Shown: in pieces, positions 1 to 8,783 of the stretch
How positions within the stretch are numbered: position 1 is the first letter of the stretch
Layout of the letters: each line of letters begins with the position of its first letter
NCBI RefSeq assembly: GCF_918797505.1
Contig: NC_092800.1
Location: 6,944,001-7,008,000 of the forward strand
From: Bemisia tabaci
Taxonomy: Eukaryota; Arthropoda; Insecta; Hemiptera; Aleyrodidae
Direction of reading: 5' to 3'
DNA length: 64,000 nt
The notes under the pieces: model-generated
Seen by the model: only the letters and a program-made list of their open reading frames with translations
Databases searched by the model: none
Told to the model about the DNA's origin: nothing
Program-made: the position numbers and the translations under genes

Positions 1-492
1 AATCTCCCAACGAGATTTAATTTCCGAATAGAAGTTGGCGGCAAAGGTCTGAGAAGGTTGGTAAGTGAATAAGCTAGGGTCGGTAACTGAGAAACCTAAA
101 GGCACTGCGAAGGAGTTATTGCGTGATTCGACCCACGCTCTGTAATTCTGGTCGTTTAGTCTCTTGCCAATGAGGGTTAGGAAAATCGCTGTGTTATATA
201 TACAATAATAGGGGTTGATTTGATCATAATCTGATAAATCTGTGATGTCTACGTCCAAGTTTGTGGTTTTGACGAACTCTTCCACGGACAATTCCACAAG
301 CTCTATCACTTCTTGTGCCAGTTTAGCCTTTACATCAGAATAAAACTGAGAATCCAGACAATCTATCATGGCTAAACCCACGCATAAACTTGTCATGCGG
401 CCTGTAGAATCTGAGTGCTGTATTGTCATCAATTTCTTGTAATGACTAAGAAGATCCTCACCTTGTTGCATGGTGATCCAAGGTAATTCTGG
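1..492 (-). CDS. Unrecognised protein, 3' coding block (partial, cut by window edge and gap)
   Basis: On the minus strand the frame starting at base 492 is open for all 164 codons to the window edge, which is long for this AT-rich DNA. The other two frames of this strand close quickly. The product looks soluble, with no membrane segment. It contains a run of acidic and aliphatic residues (E-V-I-E-L-V-E-L-S-V-E-E-F-V) and a Tyr-rich stretch (I-N-P-Y-Y-C-I-Y-N-T). No splice acceptor or stop is seen because the block begins in the unsequenced gap and runs off the left edge. It is probably the downstream part of the gene whose exons lie at 1067-1418 and 2343-2548 on the same strand, but the gap hides the junction. 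I do not recognise the family and give no function. Confidence 0.55.
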
Positions 493-992
493 NNNNNNNN
501 NNNNNNNNNNNNNNNNNNNNNNNNNNNNNNNNNNNNNNNNNNNNNNNNNNNNNNNNNNNNNNNNNNNNNNNNNNNNNNNNNNNNNNNNNNNNNNNNNNNN
601 NNNNNNNNNNNNNNNNNNNNNNNNNNNNNNNNNNNNNNNNNNNNNNNNNNNNNNNNNNNNNNNNNNNNNNNNNNNNNNNNNNNNNNNNNNNNNNNNNNNN
701 NNNNNNNNNNNNNNNNNNNNNNNNNNNNNNNNNNNNNNNNNNNNNNNNNNNNNNNNNNNNNNNNNNNNNNNNNNNNNNNNNNNNNNNNNNNNNNNNNNNN
801 NNNNNNNNNNNNNNNNNNNNNNNNNNNNNNNNNNNNNNNNNNNNNNNNNNNNNNNNNNNNNNNNNNNNNNNNNNNNNNNNNNNNNNNNNNNNNNNNNNNN
901 NNNNNNNNNNNNNNNNNNNNNNNNNNNNNNNNNNNNNNNNNNNNNNNNNNNNNNNNNNNNNNNNNNNNNNNNNNNNNNNNNNNNNNNNNNNN
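493..992. other. Assembly gap (500 N)
   Basis: A run of 500 unresolved bases. The round length suggests a scaffold placeholder, so the true distance is unknown. It lies inside the first minus-strand gene and probably hides an intron and part of an exon. Confidence 0.98.
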
Positions 993-1066
993 ATCACCCC
1001 TTGAGGAAAGAGTGTACAGTGTAGCTAGAGTTGGGGCTCAGCTCTTTATAATGGAAATGTACTTAC

Positions 1067-1418
1067 GTGATGGTTGTTTTTCCTCGGATGATGATGAAGC
1101 TATTTTCTTCATTTCGCTGATCCGCGAATACTTGTCGTGAGGAGCTAGCTCCCCTCTGGGAATTGAGGGTTTCGTTCTCGTTAAGCCTTTCCCCGTTTTA
1201 TATGTGTTCACGGGATCCAGATTGCAGAAAAAGTTCGTAGGTTTCGTCGACAATATTACATTGGTCAGACAAATTCGCCTGTCGGCTATTGAACGGAACG
1301 CCTGCACTCGCCATTTGGCGTCTCCGTTGGATAAGTAGTAGATGTGAATTTTCTCCCCCGCGGGGCCTTTTGTCAAGTTAAAAGTTTTTCTCAAGAACCG
1401 TTCGATGTTAACCACGCT
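1067..1418 (-). CDS. Unrecognised protein, internal exon
   Basis: The exon is bounded by a TTTGTGTTTCAG acceptor (last base 1419) and a CATCAC|GTAAGT donor (first intron base 1066). It has 117 codons plus one base, open throughout, starting S-V-V-N-I-E-R-F. It includes a basic stretch (K-G-L-T-R-T-K-P-S-I-P-R) and an acidic serine run near its end (A-S-S-S-S-E-E-K). It joins the exon at 2343-2548 exactly in phase 0, which supports one gene. The following junction falls in the assembly gap. No homologue is recognised. Confidence 0.55.
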
Positions 1419-1966
1419 CTGAAACACAAATACATTCCTAACCTAATAAATGATGCTTTTGGTAATCATTCTGCTCTATAAGCGAAATATTTCAGGAAGA
1501 TTATAACTATTTTTCTCTGCAGGATGGAATACCCTATCTAGTAGAGAAACTTCTTGCCCAAGAGAGGTTTTTTTTCAATAAAGAAAAAGCTTTCTGTAGA
1601 AAAAATTTTCTTTTCTACAGAAAAGTAATTATTTTCTGCAGAAAGCATTTTCTTTACTTCAAAAGAGAAAATTCTTTTCTTTACGTGTTGTCGTTTTCGA
1701 AAGGAAGGAAAGTGTTGTTAGTGGATGAATAGTCGTTTTGGGAATATACCTTTCAAAGATAAACAAACACATCTGTGGGATCGTGACGGGCCTCAATGGA
1801 GACAACTTCGTCTCCTACTCATGAACTATAGGAGAAATTCAGCTGATGTAGCAATAGCAAATTCCATGGTACAATGACCAACTTTCCTGCGCACCAACAT
1901 TTTACGCCTTGTAGTGGGTTTACTTTTCTGCTTCGAAGGGTTACAGCCCTCCATATAGTGGGGAAC

Positions 1967-2112
1967 ATATGGACTGCATTTTGCAATTTGGACCTATAAA
2001 TTCTGGCTAATCTGAAAAAACACGTATGCGCATAGGGAAACTAATGGCACATACGTTGTTTTTAAACCGGGCCAGAATTTATAGTTCCTAATTGCAAAAT
2101 GTAGTCCATATA
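1967..2112. repeat. MITE family A, copy 1 (intronic)
   Basis: The ends are inverted copies (ATATGGACTGCATTTTGCAA on the left, TTGCAAAATGTAGTCCATAT on the right) around a core with C-G-C-A-T-A-G-G-G-A-A-A-C-T-A-A-T-G-G-C. It lies in an intron of the unknown gene. A second copy in the opposite orientation lies at 14258-14403, and a related, more diverged pair at 6243-6540. Confidence 0.75.
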
Positions 2113-2342
2113 GTGATCCACTGGTTTTTATTCCTCCCACGACATCTATCAACGCCACAAATTTTTTAAAAGAATTACGATTATGTTTCAGGCTTAAACC
2201 CGGTCTTAATAATATTGTAAATATTTCATTACCTGTATAAGAAGATGTAAAATTTTAAAATAAAACAGGGAAAAAAAAATTACTATTCCAATTCACATGC
2301 TAATTGGCGAGAAGAATGAACGACAACGAAATATACACGTAC

Positions 2343-2548
2343 CTTTACAATTGTATCTATGTCGTAGATAGTCTTATCAGAATTATCTACACAGGCGTAG
2401 AATCGATCATGATCCCACCAAACGTCCCCAACTTTGGACCCTTCCAGCTTCTTCTGCACTGTTCGACGTACTCCATCAAGAGCATTCATGCTTTCCATTG
2501 AATTTATGTAAGGACTCCATCTTGAAAGTGATGGTAGAATCGAATCTT
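2343..2548 (-). CDS. Unrecognised protein, upstream exon
   Basis: The acceptor is GCTATTTCAG (last base 2549) and the donor GTAAAG|GTACGTG (first intron base 2342). After two bases that complete an upstream codon there are 68 open codons, including M-E-S-M-N-A-L-D-G-V-R-R and the Trp/His/Asp-rich stretch D-V-W-W-D-H-D-R-F-Y-A-C-V-D. The exon ends in phase 0 and continues in frame into 1067-1418. At least one more 5' exon must lie to the right because the entry phase is 1; I could not place it among the repeats at 2.6-8.3 kb. Confidence 0.5.
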
Positions 2549-3468
2549 CTGAAATAGCACTGTCAGAACTATTTTATGCAGTATATGTATTTCAACTTTT
2601 GTGTACTTAAAAAATATGAAATCATTTTCATCCGCCATGTAGCTCGCATCCAAGAACGAATTTTATTTTCTTGTTCTCACCTAAACTCAAGTTTAATAAT
2701 GCTTGGTAAAATTCACTGTGTTGATTATTCAAGAGATTTTTCTCATCAAAATGCCACACTTTTCCTTTAAATCTCACATTCCTCATCTATACTGGAGGAC
2801 TCTGATTATATTAATTTGACTGCCTCATTGCACTAATGACGAAGGTCTGTGAGATCCAGGTCCAATTACCCCTAAATTCTTCAAGGAAACCGAACGCGTT
2901 TCTCTCTAAGCTCTCTTTTAAACTTTTTTGGGAACGAAGCAAGGCCTGATTCAGTGAATAAGTTTCAGCTCGAAGCTTAAATTACTCTTACAACTTAATC
3001 AGGGAAAGGCACGGTTAGGTTATTCTTGGTTGCAACGAAGTTAGGGGATATCCGACCGAAGTAGACAAGGTCTGGGATTTTTATTGTTTATGATGATAAG
3101 GTGACCTTGTTAAAATTATGTTATGTTATTTTTTTACCTCAAACTCTTTCTATGTTTAAGTAGAAGAATGGTCTATTTTGTGATAAAATATTTTCCTTAC
3201 TTGAGAACTGAAATATATTTGAATGTTACTTATTCCACTCTCTTTCCATTTTTCTTTCAATCTGTGGTTGAATTATTTCCAAAAACCCAATTTTATACCT
3301 CGTTCAAGCAAACACTTAAGAATACTACCATCGCTGATGCAACCACCAATACTACCGAACGTACTCTCATTTTCAAATAGCTTTAATTTTCCTTCAGCTG
3401 GAGGAATCAAAATAATTTTCATCGTCCTGGCTACATTTAACTTAAAGAAGCCCTCCCCTTTACAAATA
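2549..3468. other. Non-coding stretch, no feature recognised
   Basis: AT-rich DNA with only short chance reading frames. A minus-strand frame at 3273-3479 is open for about 70 codons and is preceded by a CAG, but it has no recognisable homology and runs into the end of the adjoining MITE. Confidence 0.5.
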
Positions 3469-3717
3469 CTGTCGTACTGAGAAAAGACGCCGTTTGAGCA
3501 TTCGAGAGTTGCCAAATTTCCTTCGATAAAATGTTTATTTTTGAAGTAAGCTATGGATATTTTTCCTTGAAAATACAGGAAAAGGTGAAATTGCGAACAA
3601 AATTATCTGAAAAATTGGAGGAAAAGCGTTCACAAATTTTCTCGAAAATTCGTGATTTATTAAAGAAAATTTGGCAACGCCTGAAGGCTCATACGGCGTT
3701 TTTCCTTAGCACGGCAG
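3469..3717. repeat. MITE family D, copy 1
   Basis: It has long inverted ends: ACTGTCGTACTGAGAAAAGA on the left and the complement of TTTTTCCTTAGCACGGCAG on the right. Internal landmarks are GTTGCCAAATTT and, inverted, AAATTTGGCAAC. Other copies lie at 20928-21182, 47743-47998, 54443-54696, 59894-60149 and 63130-63587. Confidence 0.75.
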
Positions 3718-4103
3718 AATATCTGATGTGCCCGTAAAAAAAGCAATTTTCTTCATCCGCAATTCCTCGTTTTTCACACCAAGGAACGTAACTCCATTCC
3801 AACGTTGCAAAATTGACCTAATCAATTCAATTTCTCACGAGAATAAACCTGTATAATTTTCGTTCCAAACTTGGCTGATTTTCGCATGAAATGAAAAAGA
3901 AATCGGGGAGATTTTCACCCCGAAAGTCTTAAAATTCTCCTTGTAAAAGCGCAAGTAGCCCGGAAAAATCTGGCAACATCGTATGTAGTTATATCCCTTT
4001 GTATGGGAAACGATGAATTAAAACAGGTCAACTATCTTTGATTCTTTTCCCGTTAAATTTACACCAGCTAACGCCTTAGTTTTCAAAAATTGAAACTTTT
4101 GTC

Positions 4104-4617
4104 CAAAGATTACTAAGGACTCCAGATACCGCATTGGAATAAAAAACGGTCCCCTAGTCCCCTGCAGCTCCAGGGTAGGCAACCTGTGTAGCGGTATGCC
4201 ATACTTCGAGCTAACGAATATACTGTTTGCCGTGTGTTTGACCGGTTTCGCCCTGCTGTGCTAAGTTTGGTTGAAGATTCACAGTATTAACTTTTCTTAT
4301 GTTTTAAATCGTTAAAAAATGCCGAAAAATGCCAAAAAAAACCAAAAAAAAAAAAAAAAATTAATGCAAATATCTCTGCTCAATTTTCTGAGTCCATTTA
4401 CCATGACTAGTGACTAAAATGAACAATTTTCGCAATTTGCCGTTCATAACCTGCACATTCGAAGTGCAATTTCCAATGCACTTCCATTACAGGTGGGCTA
4501 AAGTATGGCATACCGCTACACAGGTTGCTTACCCTGGCGCTGCAGGCGACTGGGGGGCCGCTTCTTTCCTACGGCAAGTATACGGCGTGCGGTATCTGGA
4601 GTCCTTAGTAATCTTTG
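4104..4617. repeat. Foldback element with ~110-bp inverted arms
   Basis: The left arm starts CAAAGATTACTAAGGACTCC and the right arm ends with its complement GGAGTCCTTAGTAATCTTTG. The arms continue through the GTAGCGGTATGCCATACT block at about 4190-4206, inverted at about 4500-4520. A ~280-bp AT-rich spacer separates them. No protein is encoded. Confidence 0.7.
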
Positions 4618-4894
4618 CTTTTGTCAGAACTTACGCAATGAAACAAGTAAAGTAATTTTTGCTGATAACTGAAGGTGCACAATGATTTACCTATTTAATG
4701 ATTTTCTGTACCTTGAACCAAAAAAAATTGATCGTCTAACAATCCCAAAACTGGTACTTTCGGAAAAATACTTTTTGCCTGTTCGCAAGATTAATACTTT
4801 TTGATAGAAGGTATTAAAAATTGGTTTGTATTTAGCAGAGTACACATTGATCAGAACGATCACAACAAGACCAAATCACATATTCCGACGAATC

Positions 4895-4946
4895 CAATCA
4901 TGATAAAGACTGAGTTAAGCAGAAAGGAACCAACCCACATTTTGGA
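4895..4946 (-). repeat. Short dispersed repeat (GGTTCCTTTCTG type)
   Basis: The complement reads GTTGGTTCCTTTCTGCTTAA. The same block recurs at 6153-6185 and at 16755-16790, both in the plus orientation. Copies lie on either side of the mariner foldback in opposite orientation, so the foldback may have landed inside an older inverted-repeat element. Confidence 0.55.
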
Positions 4947-5006
4947 AAAAATTGAATTACCTTTGAGCGGTTTTGAACTGTTTTGAACTCAACCACTGCT
5001 CTAGTA

Positions 5007-6014
5007 CGAGGGGCGTTCAATAAGTAAGTATCCCCCCCTCTCTAAAATCCATAAGAATGAACCAATTTTAAAAAACTTGGGCTCAAAATCTTCCTTAGGA
5101 TATTTTGAGTTCAACAAAACAAACCGCAACAAAATCGGACTATATGCGGCCGAACGCGAGCCGTTTGAACGCGCCGAGGAGCTCGACGCTCCCGCCGAAT
5201 CTGCGAGGATTTGAAGTCCGCTACAGGAGAAGAGCTTCTCTGCCAAAGCCTCAGTCGTTCATCACTGACGAAAAATCAAAGAAATTTTTGTAGAATAAGG
5301 GGCTTACTTCACTTCTCCACATAACCAGCTCGATCCAAGCAAGTCTGATACTGAGACTAAGACTAAGAGAACAGCTTTTGGATGCCTCGTGCGTGGAAGT
5401 CTTTCAGCTGACCGCGGATGAAAGAGTGGACGGCTTGTTTGACCTCTTCCACTGATTCAAAATTTACTCCTCCAAGTTCAGATTTCAGAAACGGGAATAA
5501 ATGGTGGTCTGGTTTGCCATTTATTATCGTATCTGAAATCTGAACTCGGAGGAGTTAATTTTGAATCAATGGAAGAGGTCAAACAAGCCGTCCACTCTTT
5601 CATCCGCGGTCAGCTGAAAGACTTCCACGCACGAGGCATCCAAAAGCTGTTCTCTTAGTCTTAGTCTCAGTATCAGACTTGCTTGGATCGAGCTGGTTAT
5701 GTGGAGAAGTGAAGTAAGCCCCTTATTCTACAAAAATTTCTTTGATTTTTCGTCAGTGATGAACGACTGAGGCTTTGGCAGAGAAGCTCTTCTCCTGTAG
5801 CGGACTTCAAATCCTCGCAGATTCGGCGGGAGCGTCGAGCTCCTCGGCGCGTTCAAACGGCTCGCGTTCGGCCGCATATAGTCCGATTTTGTTGCGGTTT
5901 GTTTTGTTGAACTCAAAATATCCTAAGGAAGATTTTGAGCCCAAGTTTTTTAAAATTGGTTCATTCTTATGGATTTTAGAGAGGGGGGGATACTTACTTA
6001 TTGAACGCCCCTCG
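5007..6014. mobile_element. Foldback (tail-to-tail) mariner element
   Basis: A near-perfect 1,008-bp palindrome. Each ~480-bp arm starts CGAGGGGCGTTCAATAAGTA and is flanked by a TA dinucleotide (5005-5006 and 6015-6016), the target duplication of Tc1/mariner elements. Reading inward to outward, each arm encodes the transposase C-terminus: on the minus strand from about 5500 the frame reads H-H-L-F-P-F-L-K-S-E-L-G-G-V, then a helix with E-E-V-K-Q-A-V-H-S-F-I-R-G, then a stop. This matches the region just after the third catalytic Asp of mariner transposases. The N-terminal DNA-binding part and most of the DDD domain are absent from both arms, so the element cannot make transposase. The loop is about 5489-5532. 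Reading frames opposite to this one in the arms are shadows. Confidence 0.88.
5340..5502 (-). pseudogene. Mariner transposase C-terminal fragment, left arm
   Basis: About 50 codons (K-P-D-H-H-L-F-P-F onward to a TAG stop near 5358) corresponding to the end of a mariner transposase, followed by a degraded remainder of the usual C-terminal tail (further out, codons like G-Y-V-E-K can still be guessed past the stop). Everything upstream is missing because the element folds back at about 5510. A mirror copy lies on the plus strand in the right arm at about 5530-5680. Confidence 0.7.
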
Positions 6015-6152
6015 TATCTATCGCCAAAAATTCAATTTTTTTGTTGGAGCAAATTTTGCAGAAATTGAACTTGAAGTATATCGTTTACATTGAGTCTTAT
6101 GCAGGAGCCAAACTTTAAACCTCTTTTTCTCGGTTCGATCCCGATGTGGCTT

Positions 6153-6185
6153 GGTTCCTTTCTGTTTAACTCCGTCCATATATCC
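6153..6185 (+). repeat. Short dispersed repeat (GGTTCCTTTCTG type)
   Basis: GCTTGGTTCCTTTCTGTTTA followed by ACTCCGTCCA. It matches the block at 16755-16790 and the inverted one at 4895-4946. Confidence 0.55.
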
Positions 6186-6242
6186 TGAGTTTTGCCATAT
6201 CTAATTTTCTCCTGCCCAATATCAAAGCCGATGAGTAATTGG

Positions 6243-6540
6243 ATTCCATTTTGCAATGAGAACCACTATCTTTGGCTCCTCCATAAAAGCACCTTTCTGC
6301 ATAGGGAAACCAATGGCATATATGTTGTTTCTAAAATGAGTGGTTCCTTATTGCAACATGTGGTCCAAATATGAACTTTACTTCCATATTCGAGGCACTG
6401 AGCACTTTGACCACATTTTGCGTTAAGCAACCACTATTTCTGGCTCATTTTAGAAATAACATATTTGCCATTGGTTTCCTTATGCAGAAAGATGCTTTTA
6501 TGGAAGAGCCAGAGATAGTGGTTCCTTATTGCAAAATTTA
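6243..6540. repeat. Diverged palindromic MITEs related to family A
   Basis: Two adjacent blocks are inverted with respect to each other. Each carries CCATTGGTTTCC(C)TTATGCA-type cores and ends with A-C-C-A-C-T-A-T near TTGCAA. The arrangement suggests one insertion next to or into another. Confidence 0.6.
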
Positions 6541-6574
6541 ATACTTTTTACATTGAATGTCATGGAAGAAGGAA

Positions 6575-6815
6575 TATCGATGGTGAAACCGCTGAAATGC
6601 GTATCTCGGTTCACGGCGTTGCAGACTTCCTGTCATACTTCATTTTCTCCTTGGAAAACTACGAAACGTCATTTCTTAAAAACTCCAATCATTTTTCCTC
6701 TCCATGTGAAGAATATTCTATAAAATTTTTGAGGCATGATTTTACTTCGGTCTCCTTTCATGAAATAAGATAGACAAAGAGATTTCAAAACACCGCAACC
6801 GATGTACCATTTTTG
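6575..6815. repeat. Dispersed repeat family M, copy 1
   Basis: Marked by GCGTATCTCGGTTCACGGCG, then GTTGCAGACTTCCTGTCATA, and CCTTGGAAAACTACGAAACG. Similar ~240-bp blocks occur at 9545-9790 and 25545-25800. No TIR was defined. Confidence 0.6.
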
Positions 6816-7666
6816 CAGTTTCACCTTCGATACGATACATCGAACGGTATCTTATATGGATCGTATTCGATAGTGGTTCAATAAATCGTTTGGTTCAAAA
6901 CATTAGAACATAACCGCAAACCAAAATTTTAAGATATTTGTAAGAATAGCTGAAGATGAGAGATTTCGTAGCAATTTTACTTCTCTTGGTACAGAACTGA
7001 TTATTTAAACAAGTTTTATTTTTACCTACTCCCAATAAACTTTAATCAAGATGAAACTTTCCTTTGTAAATTTAAGTTTTCTGCATGATTTTAGTAATTT
7101 TATTGCGAAGAATGCAAGTTGCACAATTCTAGCAGCACTGAAATGGTCCTAGTTCGTTTTTGCAAAACGCAATCCAATTATTGCAGTACTTATTTGCCTG
7201 CTAGATTCCGATTGTCCAGCTGCTGTATCTTCGCTACCAGTGAGCTTCTAATTTCAAGACTATACACATTTTTTGCCACGTTTCGTGCGTGAATTTTGGC
7301 ATATTAAGGCACTGAAAAAGCACACTGCATTATTGTGTCACGGAGGTCCTGGATTTTGTGGAATAATACTGAAAAAAGTGCCGTGAAAAAACTTCCGTCG
7401 GCCCGTTTTAGTAGACACCCTGATACAGTCAAGTGGCGATGGCCATTTACGCTCCTAGTAAAAATTGTTGATAATAGAAATTCCAACGATATTATCCATC
7501 ATAATTATCATTGTATCTTTCAAACAAAGGGACAACCACGACTTCTTACCCAGTGAAATCTGGTGGTAATGGCTGACAATGAAACCATTCACTTCATGTA
7601 ATTTTAACCTTTGAACCCTGAAGCCTCATAAATTGCACCGAAGGATGAGCATACTTCATCATCAAA

Positions 7667-7826
7667 GGTATGGTATACTTTGCGATATATCGATTGATCC
7701 ATCATCTAAACCTATGGAAATGAATCGATAAGCAGGGCGTTCGCAACGAACACCTTAATGATCGATTCTTTACCACAGCTTCAAATGGGGAGGTATCGAT
7801 AATCGATCATTCACGCATGGCTACTG
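7667..7826. repeat. hAT-like MITE family B, copy 1
   Basis: Contains GCGATATATCGATTGATCC, then GTTCGCAACGAACACCTTAA and ATCGATAATCGATCATTCAC. The terminal bases have diverged from CAGTGGCG/CGCCACTG. Confidence 0.7.
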
Positions 7827-8013
7827 TTAATCATCGAGCATGGATCCATTAGGCGTCCGTGGTGTATATGTATATTGAGGTAACAGAATGGGTAAAAGAA
7901 TACCCATGGAATAATTTTTTTTTTCGCACCTAAAGACCTAAAATTAAATTCAACCGGCAAGGTCTAGATATTTATGGAAATGTATGTATGAAGACATTTT
8001 TGAAACATTAATG

Positions 8014-8024
8014 CACTGGAAAAA

Positions 8025-8058
<34 letters not shown>

Positions 8059-8267
8059 ATTGGATCTAGAGTCCAGACTCTTGAAAACATTAAAAGAAAA
8101 AATACTCTTGATTCAATCAGATTTTTGTTAAAATCAAAAGGAAATCCGCTTAAATTAAGAGGCTTGGTTCTTGATTTAAGCACAAATCCGATTGAATCAA
8201 GAGTATTTTTTCTTGTCGACGTTTTTAAGAGTCTGGACTCTAGATCCAATGTGTTTTTTTTCCAGTG
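8014..8267. repeat. MITE family C, copy 1
   Basis: The ends are CACTGGAAAAAA and TTTTTTTTCCAGTG. Inside, TCTAGAGTCCAGACTCTT is inverted as AAGAGTCTGGACTCTAGA, and the TACTCTTGATTCAATC block is also inverted. An expanded poly(A) run of about 28 bases follows the left end. Six further copies occur in the window. Confidence 0.85.
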
Positions 8268-8339
8268 TGAAGCACAAAATAACATAACCCCTGCAGTAGG
8301 ATATTAACGTTAAACTACTTGAAACTTATCTTACATACT

Positions 8340-8345
8340 TTTATT
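8340..8345 (-). terminator. Poly(A) signal AATAAA of the coiled-coil gene
   Basis: The complement reads AATAAA, about 250 bases after the stop codon at 8594-8596 and on the same strand. The implied 3' UTR has no other canonical signal. Confidence 0.7.
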
Positions 8346-8593
8346 CTCAACAAACATTATATTCTATGAACATATTTGAGGCAGAAGAAAATTCACTCGC
8401 AGGAAACTGCGAACTTTGTTTTATACTTCTCACCCCTCTTCCACTCCCAGCAGATCTTCTCAAGAAAAAACAGAACCAAGACATTCATTGTCTCACTTTT
8501 AACAGTATGGTAAATGGAGGGTAGACTTCCCTTCAAGTAGTTTGTTTGTACAAAATGATTTGGACTGCCTGGTCCAAACTTAAAGTTTAAGCC

Positions 8594-8783
8594 TCATGAT
8601 GAGGCCACGTCAGAACTTGGAGTTTTAGCTGCTGTCTCTGCATTCTCTGGGTTGAGGCCTAACTTTTTTCTGAGTTCAACATTTTCTCGTATCAGTGCGT
8701 TCACTCGCTGTTCGTACTTATCCTTCAATGTCTGGAACAAGTTCATTTGTGTGTGATACTCTGTTTTCAGTTTATCATTCAGT
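8594..8783 (-). CDS. Coiled-coil gene, last coding exon
   Basis: The acceptor is TTTGTTTCAG (last base 8784). The first base completes a Thr codon, then 62 codons (L-N-D-K-L-K-T-E-Y onward) and TGA at 8594-8596. Confidence 0.88.

Noticed and set aside
470..1024. Long open frames across bases 493-992 on both strands
   Set aside because: They consist of unresolved bases and carry no information.
5105..5916. Two mirror-image 62-codon frames and two 81-97-codon frames
   Set aside because: They are antisense or out of frame with the mariner transposase relic and exist twice only because the element is a palindrome.
6128..6145. GGTTCGATCCC, like an RNA polymerase III B box of a tRNA or SINE
   Set aside because: No A box at the right distance upstream and no cloverleaf can be folded around it.
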